DNA from: Hominenteromicrobium mulieris
GTDB taxonomy: Bacteria; Bacillota; Clostridia; Oscillospirales; Acutalibacteraceae
NCBI RefSeq assembly: GCF_020687165.1
Contig: NZ_JAJEQC010000006.1
Length of the DNA stretch: 64,000 nucleotides
Reading direction: 5' to 3' (one strand)
A program made the translations under genes and the position numbers. The number at the start of each line of letters is the position of its first letter. The stretch's first letter is position 1. The notes beneath the pieces are model-generated. The model saw only the letters and a program-made list of their open reading frames with translations, made no database searches and was not told the origin of the DNA. Shown piece by piece: positions 23,463 through 32,567 of the stretch.

Positions 23463-24842
23463 ATGAAATTATGGAAAGGCCGCTTCCAGAAGGAGGCAGA
23501 CCCGAAGACGAACGACTTTAACTCGTCTATTTCTATTGACAGCCGCATGTACAAAGAGGACATTGAGGGCAGCATTGCGCATGCCACAATGCTCGGCGCG
23601 GCGGGAATTATCGATAAAGGCGAAAGCGAAAAGATCTGCGCGGAGCTTGAGAAAATCGAAAAGGACATCGAGACGGGCGCTCTGCACATTGACCCCGATG
23701 CCGAAGATATTCACACGTTTATCGAGGGCGAGCTGACGGCGCGCATCGGCGACGCAGGCAAGAGATTACATACCGCTCGCAGCCGCAACGATCAGGTTGC
23801 GCTGGATGTTCGTCTGACGCTGCGCAAGGAGTGCGCGGGGCTCATGGAACAGTTAAAAGAGCTCATCAACGTACTGTGCGACCAGGCGGAGGAATATGCC
23901 GACACCGTTATGCCGGGCTACACGCATTTGCAGCGCGCACAGCCCATCACGTTCGGGCATCATTTAATGGCGTATGCCGAAATGTTCCTGCGCGACATCG
24001 GCCGTATGCAGGACGCGTTAAAGCGTATGGACGTTTGCCCGCTCGGCTCCGGCGCTTTGGCCGGAACGACGTACCCGCTCGACCGTGATTTGACGGCGAA
24101 GCTGCTCGGCTTCTCCGGCGTGAGCCGCAACAGCCTCGACGGCGTTGCCGACCGCGATTTCTGCGCGGAAATCGCCGCGGCGATTTCGCTTGCGATGGTG
24201 CATCTTTCGAGATTTTCCGAGGAGATCATTCTTTGGTGCTCGTGGGAGTTTAAATTCATCGAGCTGGACGACGCGTTTTCCACCGGCTCCAGCATCATGC
24301 CGCAGAAGAAGAACCCGGATATTACGGAGCTTATCCGCGGCAAGAGCGGCCGCGTGTTCGGCGACCTGATGGCGCTTTTGACCATGATGAAGGGTCTGCC
24401 GCTCGCGTACAACAAGGACATGCAGGAGGACAAGGAAGCCGTGTTTGACGCGGTGGATACCCTGCGCCTGTGCCTGACGCCGTTTATCCCGATGCTGAAA
24501 ACAATGCGCGTTTTGAAAGAGAACATGCGCGCCGCAGCGGCAAAGGGCTTCATCAATGCAACGGATTGCGCGGATTATCTGGTGGCTTCAAAGGGCCTGC
24601 CGTTCCGCGATGCGTATAAGATTACGGGCGAGCTTGTCGCCTTGTGCATCGAGCGCGGCCTGACGCTGGAGACGCTGCCGATCGACGAATACAAAAAGGT
24701 CTGTAATGCGTTCGACGAGGGCGTGTACGAGGCCATCAACCTTGAAAAATGCGTGCGCGACCGCAAGGTCAAGGGTGCGCCGTGCCCGGAGAACGTCCGC
24801 GCGGCGGCAAAAGAAGTGCGCACGATCGTAAACGGGCTATAA
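23463..24842 (+). CDS. argH: argininosuccinate lyase
   Basis: 459 residues of the fumarase/aspartase superfamily. The signature GSSIMPQKKNPDITELIRGK holds the flexible catalytic-loop Ser. LHTARSRNDQVALDVRL and PGYTHLQRAQPITFGHH form other active-site regions. It splits argininosuccinate into arginine and fumarate. The start has GGAAGGAAAG upstream. Preceded by a terminator-like hairpin, so full expression may need read-through. Confidence 0.96.
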   Translation: MKLWKGRFQKEADPKTNDFNSSISIDSRMYKEDIEGSIAHATMLGAAGIIDKGESEKICAELEKIEKDIETGALHIDPDAEDIHTFIEGELTARIGDAGKRLHTARSRNDQVALDVRLTLRKECAGLMEQLKELINVLCDQAEEYADTVMPGYTHLQRAQPITFGHHLMAYAEMFLRDIGRMQDALKRMDVCPLGSGALAGTTYPLDRDLTAKLLGFSGVSRNSLDGVADRDFCAEIAAAISLAMVHLSRFSEEIILWCSWEFKFIELDDAFSTGSSIMPQKKNPDITELIRGKSGRVFGDLMALLTMMKGLPLAYNKDMQEDKEAVFDAVDTLRLCLTPFIPMLKTMRVLKENMRAAAAKGFINATDCADYLVASKGLPFRDAYKITGELVALCIERGLTLETLPIDEYKKVCNAFDEGVYEAINLEKCVRDRKVKGAPCPENVRAAAKEVRTIVNGL

Positions 24843-24873
24843 ATTCAATTTTACCTTTGTTGGGGGTATCAAA

Positions 24874-25914
24874 ATGGAAAAGATTAAGGTCGGCGTCGTG
24901 GGCGCCACCGGTTATGCGGGCGCGGAGATCTGCCGCCTGATTGCGGGGCATCCCGCAGCGGAGCTTGCGGCCATCAGCTCTGTAAGCTTTGAGGGACAGG
25001 CTTTGTCGGACGTTTACCCGGCATACCGCGAAATGTGCGACCTCATCTGCACCACGCAGGAAGCGGTTGTGGAAAAAAGCGATGTCATCTTTGCCGCTTT
25101 GCCGCACGGCCTTTCGCAGGAGCTTGCTGCGGAGTGTGACAAAAAAGGCAAGGCGTTCATCGACCTCGGCGCGGACTTCCGCTTAAAGAGCGAGGAAGAA
25201 TACACCGAGTGGTACGGCGGCACATTTACGGATAAGGCGCTGCACGAAAAAGCCGTGTACGGTCTGCCGGAGCTGTTCCGCGAGGAAATTAAGAAGACAA
25301 AGCTCGTTGCAAACCCGGGCTGCTACACCACGGCGGTGCCGCTTGCACTTGTGCCGGCACTGGAAAAGGGCTATATCGAGACGACCGGTATCATCGCAAA
25401 CTGCGCGTCCGGCGTGACCGGCGCGGGCAGAAAGCCGGCGCAGAACAGCCACTACCCGGAGCTGAATGAGGGGATGTCCGCGTATAAAGTCGCGTGCCAC
25501 CGCCATACGCCGGAAATCGAACAGACGCTTTCCAAAATTTCGGGTGAGAAAATGCACATCACGTTCGTGCCGCATCTGCTGCCGGTGAACCGCGGCATTT
25601 TAGCGACATGCTATGCAAAACTCAAGCCGGGCGTTACGGAGGAAATGCTTCGCGCGGCGTATGAGGAAAGATACGGCAAAGAGCCGTTTGTGCGTTTGCT
25701 GCCAAAGGGCAAGAGCGCCGATATTCACAACATCAAGTACACGAATTTCTGCGATGTGTCCATTTTTACGGACCTGCGCACCGGCACGTTCATCGCCATC
25801 AGCGCTATCGATAACATGGTGAAGGGCGCGGCAGGGCAGGCCATTCAGAACATGAACATTCTGTTCGGTCTGGACGAGACCTGCGGCTTAAAGCTCGTTC
25901 CGCCGGCATTCTAA
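24874..25914 (+). CDS. argC: N-acetyl-gamma-glutamyl-phosphate reductase
   Basis: 346 residues. The N-terminal NADP-binding VGVVGATGYAGAEICRL and the catalytic cysteine in ANPGCYTTAV (C150) are clear, as are the substrate-binding HRHTPEIEQ and TFVPHLLPVNRGI. It reduces N-acetylglutamyl phosphate to the semialdehyde. Starts 31 bases after argH; the ribosome binding site is GGGGGT. Part of the arginine operon. Confidence 0.95.
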   Translation: MEKIKVGVVGATGYAGAEICRLIAGHPAAELAAISSVSFEGQALSDVYPAYREMCDLICTTQEAVVEKSDVIFAALPHGLSQELAAECDKKGKAFIDLGADFRLKSEEEYTEWYGGTFTDKALHEKAVYGLPELFREEIKKTKLVANPGCYTTAVPLALVPALEKGYIETTGIIANCASGVTGAGRKPAQNSHYPELNEGMSAYKVACHRHTPEIEQTLSKISGEKMHITFVPHLLPVNRGILATCYAKLKPGVTEEMLRAAYEERYGKEPFVRLLPKGKSADIHNIKYTNFCDVSIFTDLRTGTFIAISAIDNMVKGAAGQAIQNMNILFGLDETCGLKLVPPAF

Positions 25915-25964
25915 AAGAGTACGAAATTAAGGGAAAGCGATTTTTATATAAGGAGCAATTCAGT

Positions 25965-27179
25965 ATGCAGTTTATCGAAGGCGGCGTCACCGCGGCCAAG
26001 GGCTTTTTAGCCGGCGGCATCCACTGCGGCATCCGTAAAAATAAGTCCAAAGCCGATCTGGCTATGATTTTCAGCAAAACACCGTGTGCGGCGGCAGGCG
26101 TTTACACGCAGAACCTTGTAAAGGGTGCGCCGATTCTTGTCACGCGCAAAAATATTGCGGACGGCCGCGCACAGGCGGTCATCTGCAACAGCGGCAACGC
26201 CAACACCTGCAACGCAGACGGCGAAAAGAAAGCGTGGCGCATGTGCGAAATCGCGGGCGAAGCGCTCGGCATTGACCCGCACGATGTCATCGTCGCGTCT
26301 ACGGGCGTTATCGGGCAGATTTTGCCGATCGCGCCGATTGAGAATGCAGCCCCGGCGTTGGCGGCACTGCTGAACGAAAACGGCTCCAACATGGCGGCAA
26401 AGGCCATCATGACGACCGACACCATCGAAAAAGAGTGCGCCGTAAAGATTACGCTCGGCGACAAAGAAGTGCGCATCGGCGGCATCTCCAAGGGCTCCGG
26501 CATGATCCACCCGAATATGGCGACGATGCTGTGCTTTGTCACGACGGACTGCGCCATTTCCGTGCCGATGCTGCAAAAGGCCATTAAGGCGGCGGCAGAC
26601 ACCACATTCAACATGACCAGCGTGGACGGCGATACCTCCACGAACGACACGCTTGCCATTATGGCGAACGGCGAGGCGGAAAACGAGGAGATCACCGAAG
26701 AAAACGAAGCGTACAAGACGTTTCTTGAGGCGCTGACGGCGGTTTGCAGAAAGCTTTCCATGATGATGGCGGGCGACGGCGAGGGCGCAACAAAGCTGCT
26801 CATCTGCAAGACGACCGGCGCGAAGGACTGGGAGACGGCGAAGACGGTTGCAAAGTCCGTCATCTGCTCCTCTCTGCTCAAGGCTGCCATGTTCGGCGAA
26901 GACGCCAACTGGGGCCGCGTGCTGTGCGCCATCGGTTATGCCGGCGCGGATATCGACATCAACAAGGTGGACGTGTCCTTTAAGAGCGCGTACGGGCAGG
27001 TAGATGTCTGCGTGAACGGTGCGGGCATCAACTTCAGCGAGGAAGAAGCCGCAAAGGTGCTGCATGAAAAGGAAATTACCATTCTGGTGGAGCTCAACAG
27101 CGGCGACGCGGAGGCGGAAGCCTTCGGCTGCGACCTCACCTATGACTATGTGAAAATCAACGGAGATTACAGAACATGA
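25965..27179 (+). CDS. argJ: bifunctional glutamate N-acetyltransferase / ornithine acetyltransferase
   Basis: 404 residues. The ArgJ self-cleavage site is visible as HPNMATMLCFVTTD, with T187 the expected nucleophile that becomes the new N-terminus of the beta chain. Other features are VYTQNLVKGAPI, AVICNSGNANTC and ASTGVIGQ. ArgJ recycles the acetyl group from N-acetylornithine to glutamate. Whether it also uses acetyl-CoA (bifunctional) cannot be decided from sequence, but no argA is present here. AAGGAG precedes the ATG by 9 bases. Its stop overlaps argB. Confidence 0.95.
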   Translation: MQFIEGGVTAAKGFLAGGIHCGIRKNKSKADLAMIFSKTPCAAAGVYTQNLVKGAPILVTRKNIADGRAQAVICNSGNANTCNADGEKKAWRMCEIAGEALGIDPHDVIVASTGVIGQILPIAPIENAAPALAALLNENGSNMAAKAIMTTDTIEKECAVKITLGDKEVRIGGISKGSGMIHPNMATMLCFVTTDCAISVPMLQKAIKAAADTTFNMTSVDGDTSTNDTLAIMANGEAENEEITEENEAYKTFLEALTAVCRKLSMMMAGDGEGATKLLICKTTGAKDWETAKTVAKSVICSSLLKAAMFGEDANWGRVLCAIGYAGADIDINKVDVSFKSAYGQVDVCVNGAGINFSEEEAAKVLHEKEITILVELNSGDAEAEAFGCDLTYDYVKINGDYRT

Positions 27180-28051
27180 GTGAAGAAAAGAAGATCGGCA
27201 TCTCGAACAGCGACCGCGCCCATGTGCTCGTGCAGGCGATGCCGTATATCAAAAGGTGGGCGGGCGAGACCATCGTCGTCAAATACGGCGGCAATGCTAT
27301 GATTAACCCGGAGCTGAAAGAAGCCGTGATGAACGATATTGTGCTGATGCAGCTCGTCGGCGTGAATGTCGTGCTGGTGCACGGCGGCGGCCCGGAGATC
27401 AGCGGCATGCTGAAAAAGATCGGCAAGGAAAGCCGCTTTGTCGGCGGTATGCGCTATACCGACGCGGAGACGATGGACATTGTGCAGCAGGTGCTGGCAG
27501 GCAAAGTCAATAAAGACCTCGTACAGCTTTTGGAAAACACCGGCGGCAAGGCGGTCGGCCTGTGCGGCCTTGACGGCTCCATGCTGAAGGCGGATAAGCT
27601 GCCCGCAGCCGAAGACCTCGGCTTTGTGGGCGAGATCCGCGAAGTGAACACGAAGATCGTTGAAGATGCCATTGCTTCCGGCTACACACCCGTTATCTCC
27701 ACGGTGGCGGCAGGCTACCACGGTGAGGTGTACAACATCAACGCCGATGTGGCGGCGGCGCGCATTGCGGCGGAACTCGGCGCGCGCAAGCTCATTTTGA
27801 TGACCGATATTGTCGGTCTGCTGCGGGATAAGGACGACGAAAACACGCTTATCCCGGTCGTAAACGTCAGCGACGTGCCGAAGCTGAAGCGCGACGGCAT
27901 CATCAGCGGCGGCATGATTCCGAAGATTGACTGCTGCGTGGAGGCTGTGCGCCGCGGCGTAGAGCGCGCGCATATCATCGACGGCAGAACACCGCACTCC
28001 ATTCTGGTCGAGCTCTTCACCGATGAAGGCATCGGCACGATGTTCTATTAA
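27176..28051 (+). CDS. argB: acetylglutamate kinase
   Basis: 291 residues of the amino acid kinase family: VVKYGGNAM, VVLVHGGGPEISGML, and the nucleotide-binding LILMTDIVGLLRDKDD and IISGGMIPKIDCCVEAV. It phosphorylates N-acetylglutamate. The family includes arginine-inhibited hexameric forms that carry an N-terminal helix; residues 1-25 (including RAHVLVQAMPYIKRW) fit that type, suggesting feedback inhibition. It overlaps argJ by ATGA, so translation is coupled. Confidence 0.95.
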   Translation: MSEEKKIGISNSDRAHVLVQAMPYIKRWAGETIVVKYGGNAMINPELKEAVMNDIVLMQLVGVNVVLVHGGGPEISGMLKKIGKESRFVGGMRYTDAETMDIVQQVLAGKVNKDLVQLLENTGGKAVGLCGLDGSMLKADKLPAAEDLGFVGEIREVNTKIVEDAIASGYTPVISTVAAGYHGEVYNINADVAAARIAAELGARKLILMTDIVGLLRDKDDENTLIPVVNVSDVPKLKRDGIISGGMIPKIDCCVEAVRRGVERAHIIDGRTPHSILVELFTDEGIGTMFY

Positions 28052-28091
28052 GAGGGAAAACCGCGCCCGTACCCGTGAACGAAAACGGCGA

Positions 28092-28199
28092 ATGGGAGAA
28101 GCACTGGGGTTCGTCGGCGATAGTATCGGTGTGGAAGACAAGTACGGATATGTTTTCAACAGGGTACAGACGATATTGTGGAAACAAAAGGAATTTTGA
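28092..28199 (+). other. possible 35-residue leader ORF before argD
   Basis: The 150-base gap between argB and argD is unusually long for this operon. It holds a short frame beginning MGEALGFVGDSIG that ends two bases before the argD start codon. No good ribosome binding site precedes it, and the argD Shine-Dalgarno lies inside it. It could be a chance frame, a decayed gene or a coupled leader. Confidence 0.25.
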
Positions 28200-28201
28200 A
28201 T

Positions 28202-29368
28202 ATGAGTTTTGAAGCAATTAAAAAGCAGGAACAGGAGTATATCCTCCATTCCTACGGCCGTGTGGACGTGGCGCTCAGCCACGGCAAAAACGCCGAGGCT
28301 TGGGACGTGGAAGGCAAGCATTACTATGATTTTACCTCCGGCATCGGCGTGAATGCGCTGGGTTACAGCGATGAGGGCTGGGTGAAGGCCGTCACCGAGC
28401 AGGCGGGCAAGATCCAGCACATGTCGAACTACTATTACTGCGACAAAAACACGCAGCTTGCGGAGCTGCTTGCAAAAAACAGCGGCCTTTGCCGTTCGTT
28501 CTTCTGCAACAGCGGCGCGGAGGCAAACGAGTGCGCCATTAAGATCGCCCGTAAGTACGGCGAAAAGAAGCACGCGTATAAGGTTATCACACTGGAAAAT
28601 TCCTTCCACGGCAGAACGCTCACCACACTGGCAGCAACGGGTCAGGACGGCTTTCATCAGCTTTTCACCCCGCTGACCGAGGGCTTTGTGTACGCAAAGG
28701 GCAACGACGTGGAAGACCTGAAAGCGAAGCTCGCTGACCCCGAGGTCTGCGCCGTGCTGCTTGAAAGCGTGCAGGGCGAAGGCGGCGTGGTGCCGATGGA
28801 GGAAGACTATTTGAAGGCCGTGCGCGAGCTGTGCACGGAGCATGACGTGCTGATGATGCTTGACGAAGTGCAGACGGGCATCGGCCGCACGGGCTACTTC
28901 TTCAGCTACCAGCGCGCGGGCATTCTGCCGGACGTTGTAACGGCGGCAAAGGGCCTTGGCGGCGGTTTGCCGATCGGCGTGTGCATTGCGGGCGAGAAAG
29001 TAAAAGACGTTTTTGCCCCCGGCATGAACGGCTCCACGTTCGGTGCAAACCCCGTGGTGTGTGCCGGCGCGGTGGAGGTCGTCTCCCGCGTATCCAAGCC
29101 GGAATTTTTGAAAGAAGTGCAGGAAAAGGGCGAGTATTTTAAAGAGCAGCTGCTTAAAATGCCGAACGTCGAGTTTGTCCGCGGCCGCAGCATGATGATC
29201 GGCGTGAAAGTGAAGGACAAGGACGCCCACGACGTGCTGAACGCTTGCGCGAAAGCGGGCCTGCTCATTTTGACGGCGAAGGACCTTGTGCGCTTCCTGC
29301 CGCCGCTTACCATCACCAAAGAAGAGATCGATGCCGGTCTCGCGATTTTTGCGGAACAGATCAAATAA
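28202..29368 (+). CDS. argD: acetylornithine aminotransferase
   Basis: 388 residues, class III PLP aminotransferase. NSGAEANECAIKIARKYG binds the cofactor phosphate, MLDEVQTGIGRTGYFFSYQ contains the Asp that holds the pyridine ring, and TAAKGLGGGLPIGV carries the Schiff-base Lys. It converts N-acetylglutamate semialdehyde to N-acetylornithine and may also serve lysine synthesis. Start chosen for AAAGGAATTTTGAAT; an upstream in-frame ATG at 28178 lacks a ribosome binding site. Confidence 0.94.
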   Translation: MSFEAIKKQEQEYILHSYGRVDVALSHGKNAEAWDVEGKHYYDFTSGIGVNALGYSDEGWVKAVTEQAGKIQHMSNYYYCDKNTQLAELLAKNSGLCRSFFCNSGAEANECAIKIARKYGEKKHAYKVITLENSFHGRTLTTLAATGQDGFHQLFTPLTEGFVYAKGNDVEDLKAKLADPEVCAVLLESVQGEGGVVPMEEDYLKAVRELCTEHDVLMMLDEVQTGIGRTGYFFSYQRAGILPDVVTAAKGLGGGLPIGVCIAGEKVKDVFAPGMNGSTFGANPVVCAGAVEVVSRVSKPEFLKEVQEKGEYFKEQLLKMPNVEFVRGRSMMIGVKVKDKDAHDVLNACAKAGLLILTAKDLVRFLPPLTITKEEIDAGLAIFAEQIK

Positions 29369-29383
29369 ACGGAGGAAATCCCC

Positions 29384-30289
29384 ATGAAACATTTATTAAA
29401 ACTGCTCGATCTCTCCAAAGAGGAGATCATCGACATCCTGAACCTTGCCGACCAGCTCAAGTATGAGACAAAGCACGGCATTGAGCACCACCACTTAAAG
29501 GGCAAGTGCCTTGCCATGATCTTTGAGAAGTCTTCCACCAGAACGCGCGTTTCGTTTGAAGTGGGCATCAATCAGCTTGGCGGCTATGCCGTTGTGCTGG
29601 CGGGCGAGGGCTCGCAGATCGGCCGCGGTGAGCCGGTGCAGGATACCGCACGCGTGCTCTCCCGCTATGTGGACGGCATTATGATCCGCACCTTTGAGCA
29701 GAAGGAAGTTGAAGACCTTGCAAAATACGGCTCCGTGCCGGTCATCAACGGCCTGACGGACTTCTGCCACCCGTGCCAGATCTTAGCGGACCTCATGACG
29801 ATCCGCGAATATAAGGGCTCGTTCGACGGCCTGAAGATGTGCTTCATCGGCGACGGCAACAATATGATGAACTCCCTCATCGTCGGCGGCCTGAAGGTCG
29901 GCATGGAAGTTGCTGTGGCTTGCCCGGAGGGTTACCGCCCGCCGCAGGAGATCCTGGACTTTGCAGCCGGTTACGATTGCTTCACCCTGACGGACGACCC
30001 GATGGTCGCTGCAAAGGACGCGGACGTCGTCATCACGGATGTGTGGACATCTATGGGTCAGGAAGAAGAGCGCGCGGCACGTGAAAAGGCGTTTGCGGGC
30101 TACTGCATCGATGAGAAGATCATGGGTGTGGCAAAGAGCGACGCCATTGTGCAGCACTGCCTGCCGGCACACCGCGGCGAGGAGATCACCGAAGAGGTGT
30201 TTGAAGCGAACGCGGGCCCGATCTTCGACGAAGCGGAGAATCGTTTGCACGCACAAAAGGCCGTTATGGTCACGTTAATGAAAGATTGA
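29384..30289 (+). CDS. argF: ornithine carbamoyltransferase
   Basis: 301 residues. The carbamoyl phosphate site FEKSSTRTRVSFEVG, ornithine-site FCHPCQILADLMT and the HCLPAHRGEEITEEV motif with the active cysteine identify it. It makes citrulline from ornithine. GGAGGAAATCCCC precedes the ATG, 15 bases after argD. A terminator follows, closing the operon. It could in principle be a catabolic ArcB, but the biosynthetic context argues for ArgF. Confidence 0.94.
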   Translation: MKHLLKLLDLSKEEIIDILNLADQLKYETKHGIEHHHLKGKCLAMIFEKSSTRTRVSFEVGINQLGGYAVVLAGEGSQIGRGEPVQDTARVLSRYVDGIMIRTFEQKEVEDLAKYGSVPVINGLTDFCHPCQILADLMTIREYKGSFDGLKMCFIGDGNNMMNSLIVGGLKVGMEVAVACPEGYRPPQEILDFAAGYDCFTLTDDPMVAAKDADVVITDVWTSMGQEEERAAREKAFAGYCIDEKIMGVAKSDAIVQHCLPAHRGEEITEEVFEANAGPIFDEAENRLHAQKAVMVTLMKD

Positions 30290-30295
30290 TTGTAC

Positions 30296-30326
30296 AAAAC
30301 GCTGTGTTTTCGCACGGCGTTTTATA
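30296..30326 (+). terminator. terminator of the arginine operon
   Basis: AAAACGCTGTG (30296-30306) pairs with CACGGCGTTTT (30313-30323), one G-U pair; the T-run forms the end of the stem, followed by ATATTT. Confidence 0.75.
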
Positions 30327-30327
30327 T

Positions 30328-30356
30328 TTGCCTTTTGAGAAAGTATGCGGTATAAT
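30328..30356 (+). promoter_or_regulatory. sigma-A-type promoter
   Basis: TTGCCT (30328-30333), 17-base spacer, TATAAT (30351-30356). The ADP-ribosylglycohydrolase gene starts 153 bases further, leaving a long leader with a second TATAAT near 30469 that lacks a matching -35. Confidence 0.65.
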
Positions 30357-30508
30357 TATAAATAAGAATATTCCGATGCGATTTGTCGGGGTCTGAACAA
30401 AAAACGCACGGAAACTGTGCGTGAAACAACCGTTTTGGTCATTACGCGCTGGGCGCTCTCATACCGTATAATTATGCAGACGCGCACGCGCCGGAGAGGA
30501 GACAGCTT

Positions 30509-31843
30509 ATGCTCAGAGAACAGCCGTGGTTTGATTTTTGTGACGCTTTGCCCATTGAGATCGAGCAGAGGATCGAAGAGGGCGCAGAAGATGCCGCACG
30601 CTTTAAAGAATGTGCCGAGCAGGTAAAGGAAATGCCGCGCGGCGCGGCGCGTACCGCCGCGGGCGCAGAGCTTTTGGAGCAGCTTTGTGCGCTTGAAAAC
30701 TCGCAGGACAAAGACGAGCCGTCTGACCTTCCGGGCATCAAAGCGGCTTCCGCCGGCGAGCCGAAGGAAAAAGCGGAAGCGGATTACGACAAAATTTACG
30801 GCGCGTGGCTCGGCCGCTGCGCAGGCTGCCTTTTGGGTCAGCCGGTAGAGGGCTGGCGGCGCGCACGCATCAACGGGCTTTTAAAGGAGACCGGCAATTT
30901 GCCGCTGCAAAACTACATTTCGTCCGACATCGGGCCTATCCTGCGCGAAAAGTACAACGTGCGCGACGACGGGCACGCCTACGGTGCGGAGAAAACCGGG
31001 TGGATCAACAATGTCTCCTATATGCCGGAGGACGACGACACGAACTACACGCTCATCGCGTTGAAGCTTGTCGAGCAGTACGGACGTGATTTTACGCCGG
31101 ACGACGCGGCGGAAAACTGGCTGATGAACCTGCCACTTTTACACCTGTGCACGGCGGAACGCGTGGCGTATATCAATTTGGCACAATCAATTTTCCCGCC
31201 GGAGTCGGCCGCGTATCGCAACCCGTATAGGGAGTGGATCGGCGCGCAGATCAGGGGCGACCTGTTCGGCTACATCTGCCCGGGCGATACGGAAACGGCG
31301 GCGGAAATGGCGTGGCGCGATGCATCCATCTCCCACGTGAAAAACGGCATCTACGGCGAAATGTGGATCGCCTCGATGCTCGCGAAAGCGGCGGTCAACG
31401 ACGACATGCCGACGATCATCCGCTCCGGCATGAAGCAGATCCCGAAAAAGAGCCGCCTTTATAAAGAGCTTGCAGAGATTTTGAGCCGTTTTGAAAGCGG
31501 CGACACCGCGGAAGAGACGAAAGCGTACATCCTCGGCAAGTACGATGAGAACAACCCGCACCACTGGTGCCACACCATCTCGAACGCGGCCATCGTTGCG
31601 ATGGGCTTACTCTGGGGCAAAAAGGACTTCACCTACACGATGGAGCTGTGCCTGACGATGGGCTTTGACACGGACTGCAACTGCGCTACGGCGGGCTCTG
31701 TGCTCGGCATGGTGCTGGGTGCGCAGCTTTTGCCGGAGGTTTGGACGGCGCCGCTCAACGACCGTGTGCTTTCCGGCGTGGACGGCTTCGGGCTTGTGCA
31801 CATTTCAGACATGGCAGCGCGCACGCAGGCACTCATCGAATAA
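30509..31843 (+). CDS. ADP-ribosylglycohydrolase family protein
   Basis: 444 residues. An N-terminal helical extension of about 90 residues (WFDFCDALPIEIEQRIEEGA; KEMPRGAARTAAGAELLEQL) precedes the ADP-ribosylglycohydrolase domain. That domain starts with KIYGAWLGRCAGCLLGQPVEGW, has the acidic DDDTNYTLIAL, and ends in GFDTDCNCATAGSVLGMVLG, the conserved GxDTDxxxA metal site. Members remove ADP-ribose from proteins (for example DraG) or act on related glycosides. No nitrogenase genes or ADP-ribosyltransferase are nearby, so the substrate is unknown. GGAGAGGAGACAGCTT lies upstream. A terminator follows. Confidence 0.88.
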   Translation: MLREQPWFDFCDALPIEIEQRIEEGAEDAARFKECAEQVKEMPRGAARTAAGAELLEQLCALENSQDKDEPSDLPGIKAASAGEPKEKAEADYDKIYGAWLGRCAGCLLGQPVEGWRRARINGLLKETGNLPLQNYISSDIGPILREKYNVRDDGHAYGAEKTGWINNVSYMPEDDDTNYTLIALKLVEQYGRDFTPDDAAENWLMNLPLLHLCTAERVAYINLAQSIFPPESAAYRNPYREWIGAQIRGDLFGYICPGDTETAAEMAWRDASISHVKNGIYGEMWIASMLAKAAVNDDMPTIIRSGMKQIPKKSRLYKELAEILSRFESGDTAEETKAYILGKYDENNPHHWCHTISNAAIVAMGLLWGKKDFTYTMELCLTMGFDTDCNCATAGSVLGMVLGAQLLPEVWTAPLNDRVLSGVDGFGLVHISDMAARTQALIE

Positions 31844-31859
31844 AATTTCATAAGTTTTG

Positions 31860-31896
31860 GCGGGCACACGGCTTTTTGGCGGTGTGTCCGCTTTTT
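31860..31896 (+). terminator. intrinsic terminator after the ADP-ribosylglycohydrolase gene
   Basis: GCGGGCACAC (31860-31869) pairs with GTGTGTCCGC (31882-31891), followed by TTTTT. Confidence 0.85.
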
Positions 31897-32022
31897 ATAC
31901 GGAAAACCCGCGTGCCGTTCACAATTTTTTCGGAATTTTCGGCTATTCAAAAGGGCTGAGATATGATATACTATAAGGCAGTATGGGCTTTTCTGCCCTT
32001 TGGTTTTGAAAGGAAAAACGGC

Positions 32023-32517
32023 ATGATCGTTCTCGGCATCGACCCCGGCTACGCCATTGTCGGCTACGGCGTGGTGGAAATGAAAAATAACCGTTACCGC
32101 ACGTTGGAGCACGGCGCGGTGACAACCAAAGCGGGCACGGATTTCAACCGCCGTTTGGAGATTATTTACGACGGCATCGCGCAGGTTTTGGCGCAGTATC
32201 ACCCGGATGCGATCTCCGTGGAAAAGCTCTATTTTTCAAACAATAAAACGACCGGCATCGGTGTGGCGGAAGCCCGTGGCGTCATTTTGCTTGCGGCGCA
32301 GAAGGCCCGCGTGCCTGTTTTTGAATACACCCCCGTGCAGGTGAAATTGGCCGTTACGGGATATGGCAAGGCTTTAAAGCCGCAGGTGATGGAAATGACC
32401 CGCCGACTTTTGTGCCTGCGTGAGGTGCCGAAGCCGGACGACACGGCGGACGCGCTCGCCATTGCCATTTGCCACTGCCATGCCTCCGGCACGGCGCTGC
32501 GGCAGTTTTTGAGGTAA
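32023..32517 (+). CDS. ruvC: crossover junction endodeoxyribonuclease RuvC
   Basis: 164 residues with the RNase H-like fold. Catalytic acids are in VLGIDPGYAIVGYG (D7), VEKLYF and PDDTADALAIAICH. It cuts Holliday junctions symmetrically, working with RuvAB encoded immediately downstream. ATG 32023 is preferred over an in-frame ATG at 31963 since GAAAGGAAAAACGGC precedes it. A TATACT near 31965 may be part of a promoter, but no clear -35 was found. Confidence 0.94.
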   Translation: MIVLGIDPGYAIVGYGVVEMKNNRYRTLEHGAVTTKAGTDFNRRLEIIYDGIAQVLAQYHPDAISVEKLYFSNNKTTGIGVAEARGVILLAAQKARVPVFEYTPVQVKLAVTGYGKALKPQVMEMTRRLLCLREVPKPDDTADALAIAICHCHASGTALRQFLR

Positions 32518-32567
32518 CGCCGTCTATTTGGACAGAGAGTACAGAGGGTATAGAAAGGACAAAAGCG

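Noticed and set aside
27167..29392. Long open frame on the minus strand opposite argB-argD
   Set aside because: It mirrors strongly conserved arg genes; GC-rich codon use in real genes keeps the antisense frame free of stops. No ribosome binding site or recognisable protein motif.
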